A DNA stretch of 64,000 nt from Ditylenchus dipsaci. Taxonomy: Eukaryota; Nematoda; Chromadorea; Rhabditida; Anguinidae. The stretch covers positions 372,001 through 436,000 of the forward strand of contig SADC01001168.1 in assembly GCA_004194705.1 (NCBI GenBank), given 5' to 3'. Below the pieces are notes generated by a model. It searched no databases, was not told the origin of the DNA, and worked only from the letters and a program-made list of their open reading frames with translations. How positions within the stretch are numbered: the first letter of the stretch is position 1; each line of letters opens with the position of its first letter. Positions 53,767 through 64,000 of this stretch are shown here, piece after piece. The position numbers and the translations under genes are program-made.

Positions 53767-55480
53767 ATTAACTGCTTAATTATTCAGTCAATATTTTTTC
53801 AGAAATGAAAACTTGAGGCTGATGAAATTATTTATCTTTAGATAACGAAATATTTGATTTGAAGAGGACTAATAAGCGGCAAAACAAATCGCCAAATTTG
53901 GGTAATTCAACGCCAAAATATTTTTTAAATTAAGTTTTGTATTACAGTCAAATATTTTTAATCTTCAGGACTGAATGAGGGTGCCGGATTATCAAGGATT
54001 TTTGCCAAAGGACTTTATCACCGGATCGGACAACAGTGAAAAAATGAGGGGATTAAAAAGTTTAGATTTCAGAGACAAAAATGACGAAAGCAAATACACC
54101 ACGGCTGAGACCGTTTTTTGAAGTAACAGAAACAGAAAAACAGAATTTAAAAAAACAGAAAGACAGTATGTGCACCACTTTAAACATGTTCTTCCAGTCC
54201 CGGAATTGGTCAAAATTCGGCCTAAAATTGGTAAAAAAAAACACTTAGGGGCAGGGGGCTGTCACTTCGTGTCTATAACTTATACCCATAAGTTTTTTTA
54301 TTTCTGTTTCTTTTCACTTAAACACAGAAGCAGAAAAACAGATGTGAAAAATTACAGAAAAACAGAAGCACCGAAAGCACCCGGGTGTATCCCTACACAC
54401 TGTATACGTCATATTTGGTATGTCTGCTTGACAAGTTAACAAATAAAATACTGCTACCAGCTAATGAGATGAGCCCCAATATGGGTAGTAACTCGATTAC
54501 GAGAAGTATTCAAAATAAGTACGAAAACATGATTTTGAATTAGGGTGCAGTAGGTGGGTTGCTCTTCCCTGTGTAGGAAATTTCATTCTTTGCGGCAATA
54601 AGCAGTAGAAATTTTACTTTTGTCTCGCTTTGATCCAGCATTTTTCTCTCAAGAAACTGAGTCTATCCCTTAGTCTCTTTCGTGAGACCTTTTTCCAACC
54701 ACTGGGCAATCAGAATTGAGCCAGCGCATGAAGTTGTTTTTTGTTGTCGCAATTTGTTTTCGCAATTTCATCCAAGAATTGGTGTTTGAGGCTGATTTCG
54801 AAACCGTCTAGCGCTCTAAAAAAGTGCTGGAAAATAAATTAGATCCTTATTTTTTACAAATTTTCTGTGCTGCTGCTCAATTTGCTTCTTCTAGTGTCAA
54901 TAAATTTATTTTTTGTTTTTTCTGCTAAAAATGATTTTAAAATTTCTAGAAAGTGACACCTAATTGTATGATAGCAGGTTTTTTATATTGAATTTAAGTG
55001 TTACAGCTTTTATTTAACAAAAAGCAACAATTATGTGGATTTATAAAAAATCTATTTTGCTTTTGTTGTAACAGCATAACAACAATGAGTAATTTTGTGT
55101 TTGGAAATAGCAAGTGAAAAAATAAAAGAACTAAAGTAAAAGCTAAAATTCCCAACAATTACCACATCAAGTTAGTAATTTGAAGTTTAAGTTTGGTTAC
55201 TTCGAATTTATTCAATTTTTTGACGCAATTTTGTTGTTGCCTTGCATGTTTTTGAATATTATGTGTCTCATTGCGTATTTTGGATTTATTTATTTTGTTC
55301 CTTGCGTCTTTTTGGACACACTCGAAATCGGAATATTTTTTTATATAAATAAGCTTCATATGACATTTCAGTATGTATTTTAGTGTGTTACCCATTAACC
55401 TCACCTGTTTATAATTAGACGCTCAATTTTAAGTTTTGCTTTACTGTTTCCACAAGAGAAGAGTGAGAACGGGTTGTAAT
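53767..55480. other. Gene-poor AT-rich DNA
   Basis: No coding-like frame beyond chance. A stretch at 54,100-54,370 reiterates AACAGAAACAGAAAAACAGA in one half and AAACACAGAAGCAGAAAAAC in the other, another possible motif array. No terminal pair was resolved. Confidence 0.45.
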
Positions 55481-55507
55481 GTATCTTTTTTCCGTGTCTA
55501 GCAGATT

Positions 55508-55992
55508 GTTAGGAAATTCCTGTCACGACATTCATTCGCGGTAAAACTTTCGGATGGATTCCGAAATTTTGCTATTTATAGAAACACGAGCAAAACGATC
55601 GTATGATTTGCACATTATACGTCAAATGGGCCGAACAATGCTGTAAAATACCATTTTCTCCTGTCCAGAGCATCCCTAGACCCAAAATTTGACGCTTAAA
55701 TTTAAAACCTTTTGTATTGGTGTGCATTTTTTTGTTTTTTATCAATTAAAATCTTAAAATATGCTTATTAAAAAAAGGGTCAAAAGTGTTTTTGACGCTG
55801 GAATCGGATTAAGCAGGTGCTTTGGGGTGCTTTGGACAGAAGAAAATGGTATGTTACCGCATTGTTAGGCCCATTTGACGTATACTGAGAAACTCATACG
55901 ATTGTTTTGCTCGTGTTTCTATAAATAGCAAAATTTCGAAATCCATCCGAAAGTTTTACCGCGAATGAATGTCGTGACAGGAATTTCCTAAC
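55508..55992. mobile_element. Snapback MITE GTTAGGAAATTCCTGTCACG
   Basis: Arms of about 150-180 bp. The left begins GTTAGGAAATTCCTGTCACG and the right ends in its complement CGTGACAGGAATTTCCTAAC. They share CGGTAAAACTTTCGGATGGA and other long words. Centre 55,690-55,835 is unpaired. No target duplication is obvious. Confidence 0.85.
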
Positions 55993-57540
55993 AACCTGGT
56001 AGTCTGCAGTGTCCATAAAAACTGCACCATTTTTTTAATTCACAAATTTCAGCCAATATTTTATTCACAAATCTTCGCGTCGATTTTTTATACTACCTGT
56101 TCATTAATTTTTAGTTATTTTTAGCTATAACTTGTTTAAATTGTTGGTTAAGATCGCAAAAGTTTTTCGGTATTTCAATGGTGCGCGGAAGCTTTTATAA
56201 AATTTATTCTAAGATGGTGTAGTTTTTATTGGACACCCTGTAGTATAAAAATGATTAGAACACACATTTAAAGGTTGCTAATTCGAATGAATCTGGGTAT
56301 AAAACTCATATTAAAAATGTCAATAAAACATTGAGAACATTGCTAGGTTTACTTTTTTGTAAACAAGTGCTCTAAATTTTGCGATTCAGTTCAAACCATC
56401 GTTGAAGCAGAAAAAAGTCAGCCGCAAACCATATACAAGGTTATTCAAGTATCTCAATCGATTTGAATTGCCAAAGATTTTTTGGATAAGTCTTATATCT
56501 GCCTTCTGGTGGTTGAAAAGTGCCTTCTCATAATAAGAACAATTCACTAAAACTTAGCAAGGTTCAAGAGCTACAAAATCCGATCTTCAGAATAAATTTT
56601 AATGCTCCGAGTGTTGAGCTATGGCATTCAGGTTTTGTGTGATGACAATGATTTTCAACATCTCATAAACACATTATAATTGCTTAGAACCAATGCTGAT
56701 TTTTCTGTAACAATTTAGTTAAGCTTATATATAGCTTTATATGTCATTTAAAAAAAGAAAGAACATGCTTCAAATAAAAAAAAACGGATAATAAGGTAAA
56801 CAATGTGAGGGATACGACCATTTTAAAATTAGTTGCGACCTAATATTTTGATTGTCTGGCTCGAATCCGCACTTGAACATTTTTTCCCTATTTTGTTTTT
56901 AGTTATTTCAATTTTCCCTATAACTAATTATGGAGAACAATGAAATTGTTAGCAAGCTCCAGCTTATAAAAGTACAAATCATTTATAAAGATCGATTTTA
57001 AACAACTTTTTTTCCCTTTCAAATTTTTTGTTTAGTTTTTCTGCACATCTTATTTCATTTGATTTTTTCCGATGTTTTTCACTGCTTTTAAATTGCATTT
57101 AAATGTTAATTTGTTGACATTTAAAGACGTTTCGTAGCTAACTGCATGTTTATGTTAAAAGTCTTACTATTTTGTCACATTTCGAAAATACTAAATGAAA
57201 TTGCTTAAAAGATTTATTGGAAAGATTGTGTTCAAATTGTCTTATATATATTTGCAGAACAGTAGCAGTTAGATTTTTTTCTTTAGATGTATCGTGTTTT
57301 TTTGATATTACAAGTATCTTGGAAAAGGCGCGTTTCGTCTATGGCTTAACCCTAAACAAGGTCGATGTGTGCTATGTGAAGGATGACAGATTTCTGGGGA
57401 TGTGTTATTTTGACTGTAAATGGAATTTTTTCAAACCCTAGTTAATTTTTCACGCTTTTTTTATAAATGATAATGCCGTAAATTCACCCGACGAAAATAA
57501 CATCAGATAAAAACGTCTAAATTTTTTCACAAAATTCGCC
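55993..57540. other. Intergenic DNA, nothing recognised
   Basis: AT-rich throughout. A plus-strand frame at 57,217-57,441 (ARFVYGLTLNKVDVCYVKDD) has some coding character but no splice context or family signal, so I do not call a gene. Confidence 0.45.
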
Positions 57541-57554
57541 TTGGTCGAAAACCA

Positions 57555-58153
57555 GGGACACGGTCGTTTCGCCCCCTGTTCATTTCGCCCCTGTATCGTT
57601 TCGCCCCCTGTATTGTTTCGCCCCCTAGTTCATTTCGCCCCTAGTTCATTTCGCCCCAAGTTCATTTCGCCCCCTGTATTGTTTCGCCCCGAATTCATAT
57701 TTATCCCCGAAATTCAAATTCGTGGTCGAACTCATATAAAGGGCTCATATAACTCATATATAAAGGGTCAGCCCCTATCCCGGACATGTACCCCAAAGGG
57801 TCAGCCTTATCCCGGACCATGTACCCAAGGGGCTTCCTATTGAAATAGGTTGCCTGCCGAAGGCAGGCAGGTAGAAAATCTAAAAAAGTCAAAAAGTTCT
57901 CTGTTTTTTAACTGTTTTATGTTACTTGCCAAAAAATTGTTTTCTTTGATCTCAATTCAATTCTGCTAATGACCAAACTAATGAAAAATTAATTATCGCT
58001 AACTTCGTGAACTAGGGGCGAAACAATACAGGGGGCGAAACGATACAGGGGGCGAAATGAACTAGGGGGCGAAACGATACAGGGGGCGAAATGAACTAGG
58101 GGGCGAAACGATACAGGGGGCGAAATGAACAGGGGGCGAAACGATACGTACCC
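57555..58153. mobile_element. Element F2: motif-array element TTTCGCCCCCTGTATCG
   Basis: Left tip GGGACACGGTCGTTTC, right tip (complement) GGGTACGTATCGTTTC, the same pair as F1 in the opposite arrangement. Inside are reiterated TTCGCCCCCTGTATCGTTTC units at the left and GGGGGCGAAACGATACAG at the right. Flanks are GAAAACCA and GAAAAACCA, an 8-bp duplication with a one-base A-run difference. Confidence 0.87.
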
Positions 58154-58574
58154 GAAAAACCAGGATCGTCCTGTTATTTTTTGGGACTATTCCAGCGCAT
58201 ATGTTTTTACATTTATGTTAATAATCGAAAGCATGCCAGAAAGAATGGCTATATTTTCATTTTGAGGATTTATGTAACTATGCCTGTAAATTTTGCGAAA
58301 AATCCGAAAATTTTCAAAATCCTATAAGCTCCATTCATACTCCCGCGGGACACGGGACACGGGACCATTTTTCAAACACCTTTTTGTCTCTATCTCGGCT
58401 CCCAGCTATCATTTTTCACTACTTTTAATAGATCCACAAAGGAACAGACCATGCTCTACAACATACTCTCTACAACAAATATAGGGATTTGTCCCACGGG
58501 ACATTGAACTGCGGGACAGCCTAAAAACCGTTTTCGATACTGATCATAACAAATCTTTTATCCTTATGTTGTAG

Positions 58575-59216
58575 AGATGTCCAGTGAAAAGCGTCGGAGT
58601 AAAAAGCGCCGATCAAAAAGCGCCGCGCAAAAAGAGCCGGAAAAAAGCGCCGCGAAAAAAAGCGCCGATCAAAAAGAGCAGGGAAAAAAGGCATGGAAAA
58701 GTGCCAATTATTTATTTTATTTTTTGCCGACAGGTAAATTCGCCGATGACTTTTGATTTCTCACGTGAATATCCTTGAATACAGCTGGAAAGATGGGATT
58801 TAAACATAGTTTCGCTAACTGGGGCCTACCACACAAATAAACTCTGGTATGCATGTTTTTTATGAATCCAGAGTCGCTTTCGAGCGATTTGGGTCTAAGG
58901 TATGTGGGTGTGCGCATCTCAACTCCAAGCCTCCAAGCCCCCGGAGGGGTCGCAAGGGGCTTGGTTGGTTAGAGATGCGCGCACTCACTTAACTTAGACA
59001 TAATTGCGAGCAGGACTCTTAATCATAAAATGCATATAGAGATTCTTTTTGCCAAGCTCGAGTGACCAAGACAGGGTAGGAACCTTAATATAAGGTTTTG
59101 GGCTCACCTTGCCAGTGCCCAAATGCGAAAGCCCAAACAATTTACCTATAGCCTTTTTCACGGTGCTTTTAGAACGGCGCTTTTTGCCGCGGCGCTTTCA
59201 AAATGTCGCTTTTACG
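58575..59216. mobile_element. Foldback with AAAAAGCGCCGATC arrays
   Basis: Left array AAAAAGCGCCGATCAAAAAG at 58,590-58,690; right array in inverted orientation, GCGCTTTTTGCCGCGGCGCT, at 59,165-59,210. An SB copy (58,815-59,070) is inside. Tips and duplication not resolved. Confidence 0.6.
58815..59070. repeat. Snapback element SB (inverted copy)
   Basis: GGGGCCTACCACACAAATAA, CTCTGGTATGCATG hairpin, TGTGCGCATCTCAACTCCAA / TTAGAGATGCGCGCACTCAC, and a terminal GACTCTTAATCATAAAATGC segment shared with other copies. Confidence 0.75.
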
Positions 59217-59256
59217 GTTGAAAAACTATCCCGGCTGAGTTGCAGGCCAAAAGACT

Positions 59257-60181
59257 GGTGCAATGGCATTTCGTCCAAAATTCAGTTCGTCCAAAGTCAA
59301 TTCGTCCAAAATGCAATTCGTCCAAATTTGAATTCCAAGTCGAAATTTTGTGGGAAAACGATTTTTACGATTACAGAATAACTTCAACCGTTCAGAAACC
59401 CGTGCCAGAGTGACCGAAATCTGATAAAATGTGGTTTTTAGAGGGTTTACTGAAGGGGACAACTTTTTGCGAAAAACTGATTGAGCGAATCAGAATCGCA
59501 ATGCGATCGGGTGAATCACTCAGAATTACACCACGAATATCTAAAACTATCCCAAACCACTCCAGCGACTCGAAAACACTGTTTAAGGTGGTTTGTAGTG
59601 GTTCGCGTCGTGGCGAAATATTTTTCCTGGCTTAAATAGCTTTGAACGGACCCGTAAGCTTCATGGTGGATAGTGAAACCATCTGAAACCTGCTCAAACG
59701 GGTATCCATCTCCATAATACTAAATGTTGAATTTAGCCTAAATTAAATAAAAAAACATTGTATCCTACCCATAATCCTGTCCTGAGTATGATTTTTTCAT
59801 ACCAAAACAGCTATTTGGACTGCAGAAACCCCAGTTCTCGAGTAGTTTCAGACCGCGCAGTATTTAGGTGGCAGTCGAAAGGACGTGGTGCTTGGTTGAC
59901 TCTACTTAGGAAAAAAATCAGAAACAGTCAGGTGATTGTATTTGGCAGTGCCTAGATATCGGCACTCAGATGGAAATAAATTAATAAGAACCTTGACAGA
60001 CTTCACCTTGCTTAAATTTGGACGAATTGCGCTTTGGACGAACTGACTTTTGGACGAATTGACATTCGGACGAACTGAATTTTGGACGAATTGAATTTCG
60101 GACGAATTGTCTTTAGACGAATTGAATTTTGGACGAATTGACTTTGGACGAACTGAATTTTGGACGAAGTGCCATGGCACC
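59257..60181. mobile_element. Element P: motif-array element TTCGTCCAAAATTCAG, TSD AAAAGACT
   Basis: Ends GGTGCAATGGCATTTCGTCC and complement of GGTGCCATGGCACTTCGTCC, flanked by identical 8-mers AAAAGACT (59,249-59,256 and 60,182-60,189). Four to eight units of TTCGTCCAAAATNCA lie inside each tip in inverted orientation. The middle 59,360-60,000 has no recognised gene. Confidence 0.92.
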
Positions 60182-60189
60182 AAAAGACT

Positions 60190-62055
60190 ACTCACAACCT
60201 GCTTTTTGTCTGAAAATCCATCGTTTTGGAGGTTTTCCTTTGATTGCTTTTATTGGAATTTTGTGGCTTTTCTTATAACTACTCACGTTTTTTATACCAA
60301 TGTGTGGCTACGATTCTAGACTTTCATTTGGGTTACAATAGAAAGAAAAAGGTAACATCTAGGTAGAACTAAAATTCAAAAAATGTCCGAGTCCGTGCCA
60401 TCCTATCGTTCAGACATACACTTTTGTTGATGAGTCAAAATATTTCTATCTGATTTCTCATAGAATTATGACTCTACAAATTTGCCATCAACTTTTGAGA
60501 ATAAAAAAATAATAATAGAGGTTGAGGCGATATAAACAAAGTACTTATCATTTTTGCCGGTTTCTCTTTATTTTGGTCGCTATTCGTACAAAATTGAGAC
60601 TCCAAAATATTTGCACCTCGATGTGCAACCGCCCCTGTAAAATACCACAGCCCTGCAGTCTCTGCGCCTTTCTTACTGAATATATCTCTAAAACTATCGT
60701 AGAGCGTGGGTAAATGATAATTTTAGATTTGTTTACGTACGGCCGCATATGTTATTGCTGCTGTAAACTTTTAATTATTTTTTAGAGTGCAATAGGGATT
60801 AAAAAGTTGTAGACAATTTGAAAATGCACGCACATTTAAAAAAATTGCTTTAAAATTGGCTTATTTTTATTCGCGTTCTCCTATATCCTACCCGATTGAG
60901 TGTCATAGCGTAAGTAGTTCTGAAATTCTACGTGCATCCAACCAAAATATACATTAAAAAGCTATTCCAAATGTTAGCTGCACACTTCCTTGTTTATCAT
61001 AGCGATAACTACAAACAAAGCAAGTGTGGGTGGATGTATCGTACTTTCTCTATAAAATCCTATGGGGATTATTTTTCAACCAATATCAAAAAATTCAAGG
61101 TCGATTTTGAGAATTTTGGGTACTCAACCAAAAGCTGAAAAATGGAATCAAAAATGAAATACAGTACTGTACATTCATTGCCTATATTTTCATTTATCGA
61201 ATTTATTGTGTCTATTATTAGTCCTATTTTTCAAATTTAACTTAACTTTTCTGTAATTTTGCAGAAGACTTTGCTCTTTTGCAAAATTTTTTTTCAAGAT
61301 TTGCGAATAAAGATGATCTTTTGATCTTTCGGTCCTTCGGTGCTGAGCAGGACCGTTTTCGCCTTGGTCCCCCCCCTCTATTGTTGTTTCTAAACATTTT
61401 AGGCTAAGGCTTAGCACCCATGGGGAAGAGCATAGTTGAACAGCCAAAAAAACAGCACCGACCAGGGCGCCGGGGTCTGAAAAAATCGGCGCCGGTGCCT
61501 GGCGCCAGCGCTGGCAGTTTCAAAAATTTGGTAACGGCGCCGTCGCCAGCGCCTATTTTTTCGTGCAACTATGGGTATGAGTAGGCCAGCGTATTTTAGT
61601 ACGGACTCAAATATCTTAAACTCCTGTTGTAGTCTGTTCTAACATACGCTGACCTACCCTTGCCTAAGTAAAATCAGCAAGGTCACCAAGAACAGTTTTA
61701 TTTATATTTATTTATCAAGGAAATTTTCTTGTGCTCTGGTCCTCTTACTCTTTCTAAAATCCTTTTTAAATTTTTGCCAGCAAGTTGAAATTGATTTGTA
61801 ACTCTTGTTACAGTTAAACTAAATTTTGTATTAGAAAATATCAATAATTTGGGTTGGGGGTAGGTAGTTTCAGATAAATAAGCATCTATAAATCTTCATG
61901 GTTACCTTTTACTCTTTTTGTACTTTTCAATTTGCGCCTATCTTTAAATTATATTTGACATTTTTGTACTTATCCTATCTATTTTAATTAGGAAGCATTG
62001 TGCTATATTTGTCTTTGAAATAGAAAAAGATAATTTAAATATCTAAATAAAATGG
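60190..62055. other. Intergenic DNA with repeat fragments
   Basis: Holds a remnant of the pogo-type core (61,055-61,150, GAATTTTGGGTACTCAACCA), a solo Merlin-like end (61,355), a short GC-rich array of GGCGCCGGTGCCTGGCGCCA type (61,455-61,555) and an inverted pair around ATGAGTAGGCCAGCGTATTT (61,577-61,665). No gene is supported. Confidence 0.5.
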
Positions 62056-62430
62056 TTAAAATACTCTATATACATTTTCAAAAAGCGTAAACTTTAAAGC
62101 TACAAGAGTAAAGTAATTGGGAATAAGGTTGTTGTCCAAGGATTGCCCTGGGGAATCAGTACCAGAACAACCTACAGCTTCCCTTACTAAACTCACAGCA
62201 TCAGGAGTACAATCAGGAAAAGACTTTATTAACACTGGCGAAATAACAGGAATTGACAAACTATAGGATCCTGTTGCCTCTGGAGTGTCTTCTTCTTCGT
62301 CGCTGGAGTCGTCACCATAGCATGAGCTTGAGTTGAAGCTGGCGCTGTAAACTTGAGGCTGCACTGGAAGACGACGGAGACGCTGGAGAGATCGCTGAAG
62401 CAACTGAGCAAGAGACTGCTCTAGAGGTGG
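62056..62430 (-). CDS. Hypothetical protein, C-terminal exon
   Basis: An open minus-strand frame with coding character ends at 62,056. It contains a leucine/arginine-rich start (LQRSLQRLRRLPVQPQ), a serine-rich and acidic patch (SSCYGDDSSDEEEDTPEATG) and a hydrophobic end (YFTLVALKFTLFENVYRVF). The acidic serine patch resembles a CK2-type phosphorylation site. Poly(A)-like AATAAA lies just downstream at 62,045 on the minus strand side. Upstream exons are not identified and the family is not recognised. Confidence 0.45.
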   Translation of the reverse strand, partial: PPLEQSLAQLLQRSLQRLRRLPVQPQVYSASFNSSSCYGDDSSDEEEDTPEATGSYSLSIPVISPVLIKSFPDCTPDAVSLVREAVGCSGTDSPGQSLDNNLIPNYFTLVALKFTLFENVYRVF

Positions 62431-62814
62431 CTAAAGTCTAAGTTTTCATTTTTTGGCAAACTTTTGCTCGTAAAATTTTTTTCTGTTTTCCCGTGCTTTG
62501 ACTGTCTTATACCAAAATGCGCCGAAATATATCATTCACGTGTTAAAAGTAACCACAAGAATAAGTAGAAAAATATTTGCCAAGCAATCAGCCAATTAGC
62601 ATCCCAACTAAAAAAGTGGATTTCTAAAAGTTTAATTCGGAGTCTAATTATGAAAATCGATTTATGTTAGTTATGCTATCATATGCTGGATGTAGTTTAT
62701 ATCTCATCTGAAAGCCAGATAAATTATCTTCCGACCCCAAAAAAGCGTTTTTCGTAAAGTTTACTAATCGGCGAGATATAGTCGAATTAGCATCAGCCTA
62801 ATTTTTTTTCGTTT

Positions 62815-62851
62815 TTACTACGGGTCCAGGTTCGAATCCTGGTAGTAGCAA
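62815..62851 (+). other. tRNA T-arm-like fragment
   Basis: CCAGGTTCGAATCCTGG is a perfect T-arm hairpin followed by TAGTAGCA, like a tRNA 3' end. No D-arm or anticodon arm precedes it, so this is a fragment, not a working tRNA gene. Confidence 0.5.
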
Positions 62852-62859
62852 AATATTTT

Positions 62860-63741
62860 CTTAACTTAGAATTGTGTGGGAAATCCGGTTTGTTAGGACT
62901 AAACCTGATGCTCTTCCTACACACATTCGGCTTTACTAAGACTATATGGCTCTTTAACAAGAAAAAATTGTGTTTCCTACCAATCGGATTCGAACTTGTT
63001 CGAAAATTTTGAATTGGCGGTTTTGGGGACGAATTTACCTGGGGACGAATTTACCTAGAGCCTATTTCGCTGAAAGGTCCCGGCACTAATGTGTCGTCAC
63101 AAGACCAATGGCAGTTTAAATCAAACTATCTCTGGCTATTTTGGACTGGAAATATTCCCTTATAGTCAACTATAGGGTTTCGCTGGAAACGCTGGAAAGG
63201 ACGCTGGGCAATCCTTACACAAGAAAGATAAATGTATAAATTGTCTTAGTTAACGGCATTATTTTTCTACTTTCGACTTTTCGAGAAAAACAATTTTCTA
63301 GGTCGAAGGTTATCTACTGTAATCTTTTTGTAAAAATTAGGGTAATAACAAGTAATTAATTCACTTTCTGTAATTTTACAAAATTCGTAATATATTGACT
63401 ACGTTTTTTGTTCAGTGGTTTTTTTCAGATTGCTCCTTTGGGTATAAGGCGTAGCGGGTGGCAATAGAGATCTGTGTTTAATAAACTAGACTTGTCAAAT
63501 AAGCCTGTTTCATTTTACGAAAAAAAAAGTTATACTGATGTTATTACTGATGAACTCTACTGCCCACTTGCTCATTTTCTGATGCTATATAAAGTTTACC
63601 CTTTTAGTTCATTACCATAGATAGTGCAAAAATTTATTTTTGGGTAATACCTTTACATGCTTATGCAACTGCCTCATCAGTTGAATAAATTTTCTACTGA
63701 TTAGAATAACAAAATTTAGTCTTTACGGACAGGTTGAAATA
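62860..63741. other. Intergenic DNA, nothing recognised
   Basis: Short inverted words only, including a TTGAATTGGCGG phrase at 63,010 shared with the 31.3 kb palindromic MITE family and two GGGGACGAATTTACC units. No gene. Confidence 0.4.
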
Positions 63742-64000
63742 CCGTATTCTCTCTAATGGCTCGTTGACTGTGGGACATAAATAACCCCCTCCTCCAAAAA
63801 AGGGTCATAAATAACCCCCCTTAGTACGACCTAACGGGCGCTGGCCTACCAACGCCTAAGCCTAAAAGATACCCATAAATAACCCCCATAAAATAAAGCT
63901 ATTTAATGGGGTTTATTTATGGGGGGTTATTTATGGGTTTGTACGGGCTCGTTCACGGACTGCGACTTACACTGAGACTTTTTTGGCTACATTACCACCT
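63742..64000. mobile_element. pogo-type element T9, left end and interior (runs to window edge)
   Basis: Tip CCGTATTCTCTCTAATGGCT preceded by TA. Module ATAAATAACCCCCC is repeated at 63,777-63,820 and 63,870-63,890, then inverted as GGGGGGTTATTTATGGG at about 63,918-63,938. The right tip is not inside the window. It includes the GCTGGCCTACCAACGCCTAA repeat fragment. Confidence 0.75.

Noticed and set aside
55180..55383. Open frame resembling a membrane protein
   Set aside because: AT-rich with frames open on both strands; no exon signals.
57541..57843. Open frame with repeated FRPLVHFAP words
   Set aside because: Translation of the motif array of element F2.

Overview
The window is nuclear DNA from an invertebrate animal. 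Genes are cut into short GT-AG exons, often with introns of only about 40-60 bp, and intergenic and long-intron DNA is AT-rich and packed with DNA-transposon debris. The gene set is metazoan: BTB-BACK (BTBD9-like), annexin, Rab7-like GTPase, NUP50-like nucleoporin and class II aldolase/adducin-head. A group 3 LEA-like protein suggests a lineage with dormant or desiccation-tolerant stages (rotifer, tardigrade, nematode and similar). I cannot place the species.

Layout. 1-2,030: degenerate short-period satellite with direct repeats. About 2,033-13,113 and 18,782-23,968: two arms of one very large inverted duplication, each carrying a near-identical BTB-BACK gene transcribed toward the loop. The left arm is longer mainly because it holds a 5.9 kb transposon nest (2,762-8,629) whose empty site survives in the right arm. 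The 5.7 kb loop (13,114-18,781) holds an annexin gene and a broken unrecognised gene. A truncated gene with an acidic and FG/RGG-like N-terminus stops at the outer edge of the right arm. 24.3-28.6 kb: mobile elements. 28.7-30.4 kb: a tandem pair of four-helix membrane-protein genes, the first split by a MITE. 32.1-33.9 kb: Rab7-like gene. 34.2-35.2 kb: LEA-like gene. 37.4-38.6 kb: cysteine-containing unrecognised gene. 43.8-45.3 kb: aldolase/adducin-head gene. 48.4-53.8 kb: NUP50-like gene. 53.8-64 kb: mobile elements plus one hypothetical exon.

The most striking content is a set of modular terminal-inverted-repeat elements. At least nine pogo/Tigger-like copies or ends share the tip CCGTATT with TA target duplications, but each has a different short subterminal motif that is often reiterated inside the copy. 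Several share the same core while differing in that motif. A second group, bounded by 8-bp duplications, has inverted arrays of short motifs just inside the tips; two copies have the same tips but unrelated motif arrays. I read the motifs as interchangeable transposase-recognition modules (inference). Eleven insertions are supported by visible exact or near-exact 8-bp target duplications.

Many coding exons carry apparent single-base deletions, often in homopolymers. These may be assembly errors and should be checked before any gene is called a pseudogene.
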